From: JBBQXY01 sp038209195
GTDB taxonomy: Bacteria; Chloroflexota; Ktedonobacteria; Ktedonobacterales; Ktedonobacteraceae
DNA: 16,670 nt
Direction of reading: 5' to 3'
Assembly (NCBI GenBank): GCA_038209195.1
Contig: JBBQXY010000135.1
Coordinates: 1 to 16,670, forward strand
Position numbers and translations under genes: made by a program. Below the pieces are notes generated by a model that did no database searches, was not told the origin of the DNA, and was given only the letters and a program-made list of their open reading frames with translations. Position 1 is the stretch's first letter. Each line of letters opens with the position of its first letter. Below are positions 1-7,497 of the stretch, piece after piece.

Positions 1-2
1 CG

Positions 3-290
3 TTCCTGCGCAACTCCGGCCGCGCAGCCCATCCATTGGTGGGCAACGGTCCGGCAGAGCACGGTATGACATTCTGGCGCTTCGTCTTTGGTGGTGGGCT
101 GGCTCTACCATGGCTGCTCCAAACATTCGCGCTACTCAGTCGCGGCCCCCGCAGACGCAATACTGGCAGAGGGATATTACTATCCCTGCTCGTCCTCGTA
201 GGCGGCTATTTCCTACGCCGCACAATAATTGAAGCCGGCCACACCTCCAGCAGGGATGCGCGTACTACGTTGTGGAATGCTAAGAAGTAG
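3..290 (+). CDS. NrfD/PsrC-like membrane subunit, C-terminal fragment
   Basis: The reading frame is open from the first bases of the window to a TAG at 288-290, so this is the end of a gene that starts upstream. It encodes about 95 residues. Two hydrophobic segments are visible (roughly FVFGGGLALPWLLQTFALL and GILLSLLVLVGGYFLRR), separated by a basic loop. The motif LRRTIIEAG after the last helix resembles the LRYxIVxAG end of NrfD/PsrC quinol-interacting membrane subunits of molybdopterin or alternative complex III type enzymes. The family call rests on this short tail only. If it is right, the protein spans the cytoplasmic membrane and exchanges electrons with the quinone pool. The annotated start at 36 (TTG) is only an internal codon. 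Confidence 0.5.
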   Translation, partial: FLRNSGRAAHPLVGNGPAEHGMTFWRFVFGGGLALPWLLQTFALLSRGPRRRNTGRGILLSLLVLVGGYFLRRTIIEAGHTSSRDARTTLWNAKK

Positions 291-319
291 AGAGCGTCTT
301 GCTTCAACTTTCTAACTTT

Positions 320-347
320 CTGACACCCTCTTCGTAAATGTGATAAG
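320..347 (+). promoter_or_regulatory. Candidate promoter of the CDC48-like gene
   Basis: CTGACA (320-325) and GATAAG (342-347) are separated by 16 bp, giving a weak sigma70-like pair about 50 bp before the gene. A purine-rich Shine-Dalgarno tract (AAGGGGGAGAAGG, 386-398) lies directly before the ATG at 399. The promoter assignment is tentative. Confidence 0.3.
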
Positions 348-398
348 GTATGCTTAACATATTCAAATCACTACAATATTAAGAGAAGGGGGAGAAGG

Positions 399-3035
399 AT
401 GGAGGAATCACGTACTACCAGCAATCCCGATCCAACCGCCAAGAGAACCACCGGGAAACTTCCGGTTGAGAATAGCGTCAATAATGGCACCAATACAGTA
501 CCTCCCGCCGCTACCAGCAATGGGCAAATTGCCCTTGATAGCACGACGCCTAAACCAGCAAACGAGAGCCTGCAACTCGTCGTCATCGAGGGCTTTCAGG
601 TAGGGCGTGGTGTTGCGCGCATCGATCCCAGCGATATAGCAAAACTGGGCTGTCAACCGGGCGATATCATTATGATCACCGGTTCACGTACCACGGCGGC
701 CAAAGTTGTACCCAGTGCCATGGTTGATCGCGGTCAACAGACCATCCAGATGGATAGCCAGGTGCGACAGAATAGCTCGTCGGGCCTGGGCGAGCGCATT
801 AGCGTTCACAAAGCCAAAGTACAAAACGCTGAGAAGGTCACATTGTTACCGTTGAGTGGTGGTGCGCCCATTCAGGAGAGCGACCTGCAATATATCGCCC
901 GGTATCTGGTCGGTCTACCCATCACTATTGGCGATTTGCTGCGCGTCGGCACACCGGGTGCCGCGCCACGCGAGTTCTTGATTATCGGCACCACACCCGC
1001 CACACCCAGCTACACCATTCAGAAGCCCAATACCGGTAATCTCAACCCGGTATTACCTCCTGTCCAACCAACGCCCGTGGCTGAAATTGAGGCGGTACTC
1101 GTACAGCCCGGCACCATTGTGCGAGCACAGGCCAGGGGCGCATCCCAAGGCGGTGCGCCTGGGCGCGTCAGCTACGAGGATATCGGAGGGCTGGGCAAAG
1201 AACTACAGCGCATTCGGGAAATGATCGAACTACCCTTGAAGTATCCGGCGGTTTTTGACCGCCTGGGCGTTGAGCCACCCAAGGGCGTACTGCTCTTTGG
1301 CCCTCCCGGAACCGGCAAGACCTTAATTGCCCGTGTCGTAGCGGCTGAAACCAACGCCTTTTTCTCCATCATCAACGGCCCTGAAATCGTCAATAGCGTC
1401 TATGGAGCCAGCGAATCGCGCCTACGTGAGGTCTTCCAGGAGGCGCAACGCCGCGCACCGAGCATCATCTTCATCGACGAGTTGGACGCCATCGCGCCCA
1501 AACGAGCCGAGGTAGTTGGTGAGCTTGAGCGGCGCATCGTTGGGCAACTGCTCACCTTGATGGATGGTATGAACTCGCGTGGGCAGGTCATGGTCATTGC
1601 CGCGACCAACCAGCCCAACGCGCTCGATCCTGCCCTACGCCGACCCGGTCGCTTCGACCGTGAAATTTCGCTGCGCGTACCCGATGTGCGTGGGCGAGCA
1701 GAAATATTGCGCATCCACTCCAAGAATGCTGCCATGGCCAACGATATTGACCTGACTCGCATCGCTCAACTGACCCCTGGCTTTGTCGGTGCAGACCTGG
1801 AATCGCTCTGCCGCGAAGCAGCGATGATCGCCTTGCGCCGCGTGTTACCATATATCGATTATCAACGCGGCTATATCCCCTACGAGACACTGGTTAACCT
1901 GAATATCACGATGGCTGACTTCCAGGCAGCCCTGCGCGAGGTTGAACCTTCGACCACCCGCGAGGTCTACGTTGAAGTGAGTGATACGTCCTGGGACGAC
2001 ATTGGTGGCTTAGAGAAAACCAAGACCCTGCTCACCGAGGGCGTGGAATGGCCCTTGCGCTACCCCGAAGTGTATGCCAGTGCGAAAGTTGAGGCTCCAC
2101 GCGGTGTGCTGCTCGCCGGCCCTCCCGGCTCAGGCAAAACGCTGATCGCACGCGCCCTCGCCAACCAGTGCGAGGCCAGCTTCATCTCCATTAAGGGGCC
2201 AGAACTGCTTTCCAAGTGGGTCGGCGAGGCCGAGAAGGGCATTCGCGAGGTCTTCCGCCGCGCCAAACAGGCCGCACCATGCATCGTCTTCTTTGATGAA
2301 ATCGACTCGCTGGCCCCACGCCGTTCCGGCGATATGGATCGCAATATGGGCAACGGAGTCATCGCGCAATTGCTCACCGAGATGGATGGCATCGAGGGGC
2401 GCGAAGGGGTCATCGTCATCGCCGCGACCAATCGACCCGAATTGATCGATCCCGCCCTCTTGCGCCCCGGTCGCTTCGACCTGATCGTAGAGTTGGAATA
2501 TCCGAACGAAGAGGGAAGACAAGCCATTTTCGCGGTCCATACCCGTGGCAAACCCCTTGCCCCCGACATCAGTATGGCGGAATTGGCCAGCTTGACCCCC
2601 GGTCGCAGCGGCGCGGATATCGAGGCCATTTGCCGCCGCGCTTCACTGCTCGCATTACGCGAATGGATTTCGCCTAAACTGGCGTTGAGCCGTGTACAGG
2701 TGACGGAAGCAGCCGAAGAAGAGAATTTGGGCGGTGACCACGCAAACACTGGCACCCAGGTTGACAGCAATGGTGTGCCTGTCTTGCCCACCAATCGCTT
2801 CATCATTCGCCCTGAACATTTCGCACGCGCGATTGACGAGCAGCGCGAACGCTATAACGTGCAGGAAGAGGCCGAAGCAGCCATCGCCCGCAAAGACGCG
2901 GGACGCCAACGCCTGATCGATATGGCGGCGAATATGAATACTATGGATGGCGGTAATCCCTCCAAACCGCCGTTAAGCGGCTTCCGCCTCTGGCTGGCCC
3001 GCCTCTTCGGACTCGTTCCGCGCGAGATAGGGTAA
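399..3035 (+). CDS. CDC48/VCP-like double AAA+ ATPase
   Basis: The 878-residue protein has the full CDC48/p97/VAT layout. A polar, low-complexity N-terminal tail (1-56) is followed by a CDC48 N-domain-like region (about 57-150), a CDC48 domain 2-like part (about 157-200), AAA ring D1 (about 257-510) and AAA ring D2 (about 528-760). D1 has Walker A GPPGTGKT (301-308), Walker B IIFIDE (356-361), sensor-1 N404 and the arginine-finger segment RRPGRFD (414-420). D2 has Walker A GPPGSGKT (574-581), Walker B IVFFDE (629-634) and an aromatic pore loop KWVG (606-609). Both rings therefore look catalytically complete. Such hexamers unfold or extract proteins by threading them through the pore. The C-terminal helical part of D2 carries a polar insertion (about 775-798), and the tail (LVPREIG) lacks the HbYX motif used to dock on proteasomes. 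No proteasome gene is nearby. It is probably cytoplasmic, and its substrates are unknown. Confidence 0.93.
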   Translation: MEESRTTSNPDPTAKRTTGKLPVENSVNNGTNTVPPAATSNGQIALDSTTPKPANESLQLVVIEGFQVGRGVARIDPSDIAKLGCQPGDIIMITGSRTTAAKVVPSAMVDRGQQTIQMDSQVRQNSSSGLGERISVHKAKVQNAEKVTLLPLSGGAPIQESDLQYIARYLVGLPITIGDLLRVGTPGAAPREFLIIGTTPATPSYTIQKPNTGNLNPVLPPVQPTPVAEIEAVLVQPGTIVRAQARGASQGGAPGRVSYEDIGGLGKELQRIREMIELPLKYPAVFDRLGVEPPKGVLLFGPPGTGKTLIARVVAAETNAFFSIINGPEIVNSVYGASESRLREVFQEAQRRAPSIIFIDELDAIAPKRAEVVGELERRIVGQLLTLMDGMNSRGQVMVIAATNQPNALDPALRRPGRFDREISLRVPDVRGRAEILRIHSKNAAMANDIDLTRIAQLTPGFVGADLESLCREAAMIALRRVLPYIDYQRGYIPYETLVNLNITMADFQAALREVEPSTTREVYVEVSDTSWDDIGGLEKTKTLLTEGVEWPLRYPEVYASAKVEAPRGVLLAGPPGSGKTLIARALANQCEASFISIKGPELLSKWVGEAEKGIREVFRRAKQAAPCIVFFDEIDSLAPRRSGDMDRNMGNGVIAQLLTEMDGIEGREGVIVIAATNRPELIDPALLRPGRFDLIVELEYPNEEGRQAIFAVHTRGKPLAPDISMAELASLTPGRSGADIEAICRRASLLALREWISPKLALSRVQVTEAAEEENLGGDHANTGTQVDSNGVPVLPTNRFIIRPEHFARAIDEQRERYNVQEEAEAAIARKDAGRQRLIDMAANMNTMDGGNPSKPPLSGFRLWLARLFGLVPREIG

Positions 3036-3062
3036 GTCGCTCCCATCCATAGCCGTTTGACA

Positions 3063-3175
3063 CCAGGGCGACCGCAAGGGATCGCCCCTACTATATTCGC
3101 CTCGCCTTTTCCCTGGGAAGCGGCTCTGCGAGCCGTGTCGTGTATAGTAGGGGCGATCCCTTGCGGTCGCCCTGG
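3063..3175. repeat. 33-bp perfect inverted repeat of a palindromic repeat family
   Basis: Arms 3063-3095 and 3143-3175 are perfect reverse complements (33 bp) around a 47-nt loop. The loop holds its own hairpin CGGCTC-TGC-GAGCCG (3121-3135). Each arm contains the core GGGCGATCCCTTGCGGTCGC (reversed in the left arm), which is itself an imperfect palindrome with GGGCGA/TCGCCC ends. It lies 28 bp after the CDC48-like gene and could protect the 3' end of that mRNA, but no T-run makes it a typical terminator. Short ORFs across it are translations of the repeat. Confidence 0.9.
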
Positions 3176-3200
3176 CGGGGAATTGAACCGCTTATCAATC

Positions 3201-3293
3201 CTTAACTTCATGCCTATGGGGGCGATCCCTTGCGGTCGCCCTGGAAACCGCGCTCCATGGCTTAACTTCATGCCTGTGGGGCGACATGTCGCC
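3201..3293. repeat. Two further copies of the repeat with a shared 20-bp flank
   Basis: A third core copy lies at 3218-3244. It is preceded by CTTAACTTCATGCCTATGGG (3201-3220). The same flank, with one A/G change, recurs at 3261-3280, where it leads into a shortened palindrome GGCGACATGTCGCC (3280-3293). The flank and core have therefore been duplicated together, and the last copy has lost the middle of the core. Confidence 0.85.
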
Positions 3294-3400
3294 TCATACC
3301 CTCGCTTTATGCCTATCCTTACGAGCGTGTTTCCAATCGTACCATGCGCAACGTGAACTGTGAGTAACGCCCATTCACGTGCATGAAACTGAACACCACC

Positions 3401-3469
3401 GGTATGGGGCAACATACCAAGAGTGTAAGTCTCGAGAAGCCCCTGCATTTATGCATGGGGAGTTGTCAC
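3401..3469 (+). mobile_element. Relic of an IS200/IS605-type right end (omega-RNA-like)
   Basis: Two stacked hairpins are present: GGTATG-N6-CATACC (3401-3418), and after GAGTGTAAGTCTCGAGAA the hairpin CCCCTGCAT-TT-ATGCATGGGG (3440-3460), followed by AGTTGTCAC (3461-3469). The order AAGCCCC-stem-TTTA-stem-GGGGAG-GTCAC is typical of the right end of IS605/IS1341 elements, which is also the 3' part of the TnpB guide RNA. No tnpA, tnpB or left end is visible, so this is a solo end or relic. Confidence 0.55.
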
Positions 3470-3579
3470 ATGGTAATTCCTCACAGTACGCGTCAATAAC
3501 AGCACTGGCACCGTTCATTAGAAAAAGGATAGAAGCGGTACTAGGGCTGTTATCGATGAAAACGCCCGGTACTACCCAC

Positions 3580-3609
3580 TTACAATTTATAATAGAACTA
3601 TGCTATAAT
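3580..3609 (+). promoter_or_regulatory. Promoter of the small gene and histidine kinase
   Basis: An extended -10 TGCTATAAT (3601-3609) has a consensus TATAAT. A weak -35 TTACAA (3580-3585) lies 18 bp upstream. Transcription would start near 3616, about 37 bp before the ATG at 3653, which has an AAGGGAG Shine-Dalgarno sequence (3640-3646). Confidence 0.65.
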
Positions 3610-3652
3610 ACGTTGTGGAGAGAAATAGCTAGCAGAGCGAAGGGAGAATCAT

Positions 3653-4030
3653 ATGACGTATATGTCTAATCACTCCTCTTCCGTCCCTCGTGAGCAAGTT
3701 GCAGAGGCGTACCTGAAGGTCATACGGTTGATAGACGATCGCGTTACACCTTTTCTTGGCAAAGCGACAACCCGTGTCCTGGTGCAAGGTGCCGCCAAAA
3801 GAGTTTCCAGTACTTATCCATTTCTTCATTTTCTCGCCAAAATACCCTACACTGAAGTTGTCCCAGCCGTGATTGCTGAGCAGTTTTCTGGCGTGACGTC
3901 TCTCGAACTGGCCGATAGCATGGACGCATTGTTACAGGAGTGCTTTGCCGGTCTCAAAGAACTGACTGGCGACCTTATCGTGCCACCCATTTATGATGAA
4001 GTGACACAACAGTTGAAACAGTTACCATAG
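3653..4030 (+). CDS. Small protein of unknown function, coupled to a histidine kinase
   Basis: This 125-residue protein is not one I recognise. It is mostly helical-looking and soluble, with no signal peptide, no membrane segment and no cysteine pair. The middle part VTPFLGKATTRVLVQGAAKRV (about 31-51) looks like an amphipathic helix followed by an aromatic stretch TYPFLHFLAKIPY. The acidic C-terminal half has DSMDALLQECFAGLKEL. The ATG at 3653 is chosen because AAGGGAG sits 6 nt before it; a second ATG at 3662 is possible. Only 9 bp separate its stop from the kinase start at 4040, and both share the promoter at 3580-3609. A role in the same signalling path, for example as a sensor or adaptor, is inference from position only. 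Confidence 0.75.
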   Translation: MTYMSNHSSSVPREQVAEAYLKVIRLIDDRVTPFLGKATTRVLVQGAAKRVSSTYPFLHFLAKIPYTEVVPAVIAEQFSGVTSLELADSMDALLQECFAGLKELTGDLIVPPIYDEVTQQLKQLP

Positions 4031-4039
4031 GAATACGAC

Positions 4040-5800
4040 ATGGAGAGCAGCGTGCAATCAGAGTCATCCGTTAAAGATAGCGCGTTCCGCTCTTTTCATG
4101 TACACAACGGGGATCGCTTGGCAGCTATCCGTCAGGAGATGGAGTATCTCAATACGATTGGGAAACGCTTCGTCGCTGCCATTGATCGCTTTCAAGTACA
4201 TCGAGCGTTACTCGCAGCTCTACAAGAGTTATATAGCTTCTCCGCCTGTTCCATCTTACTCAAAGGCGATCCCGATGAGTTATTCATTATTCCCTGCTAT
4301 CCACTCAGCGCAGCGTTTTTAGCCGCCATGATCCAACGCATCGCCAATGCCGCCAGCGTGATCGACTTTGTCCCCCAATCCGTCAAGGAGCTAGCCACTG
4401 CCTCCTATCTTGATGCGCCGGACGAACTCTCCGTCTCGCTTGAACCAAGCGTCGTCAGCGGCGATATGATCGGCTCGTGCCTCAATATCCCTCTCACCGT
4501 CGAGAATCGCATCATCGGTATGTTGAGCCTATTCGACGAGCAAGCCGGTACCTTTGATACCGACTTGCTGAAGTTGACCACCATGATCGCGGACTACGCC
4601 GCCGTGGCCTTAGAAAATGTGCGTCTGCGTGAACGCGAAACCAAACTCTGGCGACAGGCCGAAATTGGTCGCCAACGCCTGGAACTTATCATCAGTAGCA
4701 TGGCAGAGGGCTTGCTGATTACCGATGAATCAGGCACGATCACGTTGCTGAACAACTCTGCCCAACAACTACTCGCGCAAGCCGAGATTGTCCTCAAGCC
4801 AGATATTCCTTTGCGCGCACAGTCCAGTAGTGGTGATTCAAACTGGCCCGTCCAACTATCAGAGCTCATTGAGCACGCACTAGCCGGTGAAACCATCATG
4901 AACCAGGAATTTATCGGTGGTAAAAGCACTGGATCGGTGCCATTGTCACTCAGCATCAGCGTTGCGCCCTTGCACGACGCCAATCAAACACTCTCGCGTG
5001 CCATCGGAGCAGTAGCCGTACTGAATGATGTCACCTCGAACAAACAGCTTGAGAAGCTGAAAGATGAATTTGTCTCCATTGTCTCGCACGAACTGCGCAC
5101 ACCCCTTACCGCCATCAAAGGCTATACGCAACACCTTGTACGACGCATCGAACGGCGACTGCGCAAGCCATTGCAAGAGCATCCGCAAGGCAGTACAGCG
5201 AACGCGTCAGAACGACCTGAGAGCTATGATCTGCGCAGCCTGAACATCGTGCAGAGCCAGGCCGAACACCTCGAACGGCTGGTGAACGATCTGCTCGATC
5301 TCTCTCGTGCGCAATGGGGCGATCTGCATCTCCATTACACGACGTTCTACCTCGCTGATGTACTAGCGGAATGTGTGCGTTCGGCACAGGCAAGCGCGGA
5401 GCAGCATACCATCTCCCTAGAAATCAAGACCTTGGATACAAAAATTGAGGCCGATCGCACGCGTCTCAGCCAGGTTGTCGGCAATGTTTTGGATAACGCC
5501 GTGAAGTATTCTCCACAAGGGGGCCAGGTTACGGTTAAGCTCGAAGAACACGAAAATGATTACTTGCTGAGCATCATTGACCAAGGCATTGGCATCAACG
5601 CCGCTTACCTCGATCATATCTTTGAACGTTTCTACCGCGTCCACAATAGAGCCAGCCGTCAATACTCCGGCATTGGGCTGGGACTTTATGTGACGAAGGA
5701 GATTGTAGAAAAACACGGCGGACGCATCTGGGTCACAACCAACCAGGGCCTTGGCAGCACCTTCTTCTTCACGCTGCCACGCACCAAACCTGGCGCATAA
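4040..5800 (+). CDS. Cytoplasmic GAF-PAS sensor histidine kinase
   Basis: The 586-residue protein has no membrane segment, so it should sense an internal or diffusible signal. The order is: N-terminal helix, GAF-like domain (about 43-195), connecting helix, PAS domain (about 210-330, with ITDESGTITLLNNSA), HisKA dimerisation domain with H-box FVSIVSHELRTPL (344-356, phospho-acceptor H350), and HATPase_c (about 465-580). ATP-binding boxes are complete: N-box with N482 and N486, G1 DQGIGIN (514-520), F-box FERFYRV (528-534) and G2 GIGLGLYV (544-551). There is an insertion rich in charged residues between the two HisKA helices (about 372-398). No response regulator lies next to it, so its partner must be encoded elsewhere. 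It follows the unknown small gene by 9 bp; AGGA about 8 nt before the ATG is the likely ribosome site. Confidence 0.93.
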   Translation: MESSVQSESSVKDSAFRSFHVHNGDRLAAIRQEMEYLNTIGKRFVAAIDRFQVHRALLAALQELYSFSACSILLKGDPDELFIIPCYPLSAAFLAAMIQRIANAASVIDFVPQSVKELATASYLDAPDELSVSLEPSVVSGDMIGSCLNIPLTVENRIIGMLSLFDEQAGTFDTDLLKLTTMIADYAAVALENVRLRERETKLWRQAEIGRQRLELIISSMAEGLLITDESGTITLLNNSAQQLLAQAEIVLKPDIPLRAQSSSGDSNWPVQLSELIEHALAGETIMNQEFIGGKSTGSVPLSLSISVAPLHDANQTLSRAIGAVAVLNDVTSNKQLEKLKDEFVSIVSHELRTPLTAIKGYTQHLVRRIERRLRKPLQEHPQGSTANASERPESYDLRSLNIVQSQAEHLERLVNDLLDLSRAQWGDLHLHYTTFYLADVLAECVRSAQASAEQHTISLEIKTLDTKIEADRTRLSQVVGNVLDNAVKYSPQGGQVTVKLEEHENDYLLSIIDQGIGINAAYLDHIFERFYRVHNRASRQYSGIGLGLYVTKEIVEKHGGRIWVTTNQGLGSTFFFTLPRTKPGA

Positions 5801-5857
5801 ACCGCCGGGTAACCTTAGGGTAGTGCTTTGTTGATCTTCATGTGAAAAGTGGGGATG

Positions 5858-5960
5858 CAAGGGGCCGCGCCCCTTGACTGCACCCTGTCCGGGGGACAGG
5901 TAATAGCAGGTAATAGGGCTGTGCCCTAGTCTTCCTCTCTTCCTCGCCGCCGCAGGCGGC
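5858..5960. repeat. Cluster of four short perfect hairpins
   Basis: Four hairpins, each with a 3-nt loop, follow each other: CAAGGGGC/GCCCCTTG (5858-5876), CCTGTCC/GGACAGG (5884-5900), TAGGGC/GCCCTA (5914-5928) and GCCGCC/GGCGGC (5946-5960). They fill the gap between the convergent kinase and the gene ending at 6000. None has a following T-run on the + strand. They could act together as a transcription or mRNA-end block, or be copies of genome-wide intergenic repeats. Confidence 0.8.
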
Positions 5961-5999
5961 ATTTCAAATGAAGGTCAAGAGAGTAGTAGCCTTAAAGCC

Positions 6000-6515
6000 C
6001 TAAAGAGCCTGCAACAAATCGGTAGGGTTAGCTCCAAAATTATCGCGCAAGTAGGAAAGGCCAAAGGGGGTAAAGTGTATAGAGGCCCAACTGGCGCGTA
6101 AGGATTGGATACTACGCAGGAAACGCGCCTCACCCCACAGGGGGTAGCGCACGTCACGTAGCGCGTTGACGAAATCAGCGGTACTGGTGAGCAGAACACC
6201 GACAGCAACCGAGGGTATCTCAACGCGGAGAATATGTGGTAGCGTCACCACTGCGAACGACGTAAACAGCCCAATATAGACGACAACACCTGATACTAAC
6301 GCGGGGAATAGCACATTCAGCCAGATTTGCAGGGTAGATGGTTCGTGCAAAAACATGACCGTGACACCGCACGGACTGACCGCCCAACCCAGTAGTGGGC
6401 CATGCCGTAAGAGCGCTACGAGCACATGGGCACACTCCACAAGGACAACCCATAGCAATAAAAATACTACCAGTCCCCAAAGGTTAGAAACATGTACGCC
6501 GGTCGCTACTGGCAT
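6000..6515 (-). CDS. Small membrane protein, possibly a degenerate M50-type fold
   Basis: The 171-residue protein starts at the ATG at 6515. GAGGAGGT lies 5 nt before it, which rules out the in-frame ATG 24 nt upstream. Hydrophobic segments are seen at about 12-37, 63-95 and 104-113, with a basic cytoplasmic-looking tail. In the first segment VECAH (26-30) sits where site-2 proteases (M50) have HExxH, followed by GPLLGWAVSPCGVTV, and a later STADF (111-115) lies near where M50 enzymes have an Asp motif. The first His of HExxH is missing, so proteolytic activity is doubtful. The M50 relation is a guess from pattern only; otherwise it is an uncharacterised membrane protein. It is transcribed after pcm with an 89-bp gap. 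Confidence 0.7.
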   Translation of the reverse strand: MPVATGVHVSNLWGLVVFLLLWVVLVECAHVLVALLRHGPLLGWAVSPCGVTVMFLHEPSTLQIWLNVLFPALVSGVVVYIGLFTSFAVVTLPHILRVEIPSVAVGVLLTSTADFVNALRDVRYPLWGEARFLRSIQSLRASWASIHFTPFGLSYLRDNFGANPTDLLQAL

Positions 6516-6604
6516 GAATACCTCCTCGCACCCCTGCATTGACTTCAGACAATCGCTTCTATACTACTATACACTATATTGTACGAAAAAAGTAATGGCT
6601 AGCA

Positions 6605-7249
6605 TCAACTGCTCCATCCTTCCGCGCCGATTAAAGGCACGAAAACGCAACTTCCCAATGAGCGCGTCTCCGCGCCCCACGGTGCCCTATATACGATCAG
6701 CAAATCCTGTCGTTTCTGGCTACCAACGGGAATGACTAAACTACCCCACGTCACAAGCTGGTGCAGTAATTGCATGGGTATCTGGGGAGCGGCTGCCGTC
6801 ACTAAAATGCGATCATAGGGCGCGGCATCAGGCCAGCCCAGCGTACCATCGCCAACGTACAGCGAGACATTCTGCACGGCTAACGACTCAAGATGTTGCG
6901 CGGCTTTATAGGCGAGCTGTGGGTGTCGCTCAATGCTATAGACCTGAGCCGCCAGACGCGCCAAAATAGCCGCCTGATAGCCGGAGCCCGTCCCTATTTC
7001 GAGCACCCGTTCCTTCCCGCTCAGTTGTAAAGCTTGCGTCATCAGCGCCACCATAAACGGTTGTGAGATGGTCTGCCCCATACCAATGGGCAAGGCGCAA
7101 TCCGTGTACGCCATATTACGACGTGATTCATCGATGAATATTTCTCGTGGCGTCGTCGCAATGACGGTGAGCAAACGTTCATCTTGTATGCCACACTTGC
7201 GAAGCGCAAGCATCAGTTGTCGTCGTCGTGCTACCAGATTGTGCATCAT
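6605..7249 (-). CDS. pcm: Protein-L-isoaspartate O-methyltransferase
   Basis: The enzyme uses S-adenosylmethionine to methylate L-isoaspartyl residues of aged proteins and so starts their repair; it acts in the cytoplasm. The 214-residue product matches bacterial Pcm end to end. Family signature LPIGMGQTISQPFMV (53-67), SAM-binding motif I VLEIGTGSGYQ (82-92), VTAAAPQIP (150-158) and the C-terminal FVPLIGAEGW (203-212) are all present. I place the start at the ATG at 7249 (or the adjacent one at 7246), because family members begin just before the ARRRQ segment. Upstream in-frame codons are the TTG at 7306, inside a likely -10 box, and the ATG at 7297, which would be nearly leaderless. No strong Shine-Dalgarno sequence precedes either ATG. 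Confidence 0.93.
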   Translation of the reverse strand: MMHNLVARRRQLMLALRKCGIQDERLLTVIATTPREIFIDESRRNMAYTDCALPIGMGQTISQPFMVALMTQALQLSGKERVLEIGTGSGYQAAILARLAAQVYSIERHPQLAYKAAQHLESLAVQNVSLYVGDGTLGWPDAAPYDRILVTAAAPQIPMQLLHQLVTWGSLVIPVGSQKRQDLLIVYRAPWGAETRSLGSCVFVPLIGAEGWSS

Positions 7250-7305
7250 GCTACATAACTTCAGGCTATAGGAAAATTCTAAGCGGCTATTTACCATAAT
7301 GTACA

Positions 7306-7334
7306 AGTGTATGGCGTGGAAAGAGGTGTGTCAA
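7306..7334 (-). promoter_or_regulatory. Promoter of pcm
   Basis: TTGACA (7334-7329) and TACACT (7311-7306) on the - strand are spaced by 17 bp. Transcription would start near 7299, giving a leader of about 50 nt to the ATG at 7249. The promoter lies just beyond the end of the tRNA 3' half at 7362. Confidence 0.6.
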
Positions 7335-7361
7335 GGGGAAAACAGGCGATATGAGCTGAGG

Positions 7362-7396
7362 TGGGCGCTACTGGGATCGAACCAGTGACCTCTTCG
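7362..7396 (-). tRNA. tRNA-Val(CAC) 3' half, distal copy (U47)
   Basis: This 35-nt exon runs CGAAG (3' anticodon stem), AGGTC (variable loop), ACTGG-TTCGATC-CCAGT (T arm), AGCGCCC (acceptor) and A73. It pairs perfectly with the 5' half at 10710-10674: CTTCG/CGAAG and GGGCGCT/AGCGCCC. CCA is not encoded (CCT follows). It differs from the proximal copy at one base, giving U47, the usual base in this type of variable loop. It is preceded directly by a group II domain VI ending in AT. Confidence 0.85.
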
Positions 7397-7497
7397 ATGA
7401 GGTAGGAGACCGGCGCGGTATTCCTCGCGGAACCCGTTTCCAATCTCCCCCTCCCGAACCGGACAGGCAGCTTTCACCGCATCCGGCTCTCCAAAGG
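7397..7497 (-). other. Second group II domain V-VI cassette (partial intron)
   Basis: Domain V (7489-7456, 34 nt) is identical to that of the full intron. Its lower stem is GAGCCGGA/TCCGGTTC with the AGC triad, a 2-nt bulge and a GAAA tetraloop. Domain VI (about 7455-7397) differs in sequence from the full intron's domain VI but folds alike: GAGG/CCTC, a bulged A at 7403 exactly seven nt from the 3' end, then GGGAGA/TCTCCT starting with a G-U pair. It ends in AT before CGAAG. A 44-bp identical direct repeat (7454-7497 and 7684-7727) spans domain V and its upstream flank. No domain I or ORF belongs to this copy. Confidence 0.88.

Noticed and set aside
2060..2806. A 248-codon - strand ORF inside the AAA ATPase
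   Set aside because: It lies opposite the D2 ring coding sequence and has no ribosome site; it follows from the GC-rich codon pattern of the real gene.
3063..3293. CRISPR array
   Set aside because: The repeats are inverted, few, unevenly spaced and without unique spacers of constant length.
3057..3669. ORFs of 96-99 codons on the + strand between the AAA ATPase and the small gene
   Set aside because: They translate the palindromic repeats or run through the IS605-like end and the promoter at 3580-3609; neither has a ribosome site or a family pattern.
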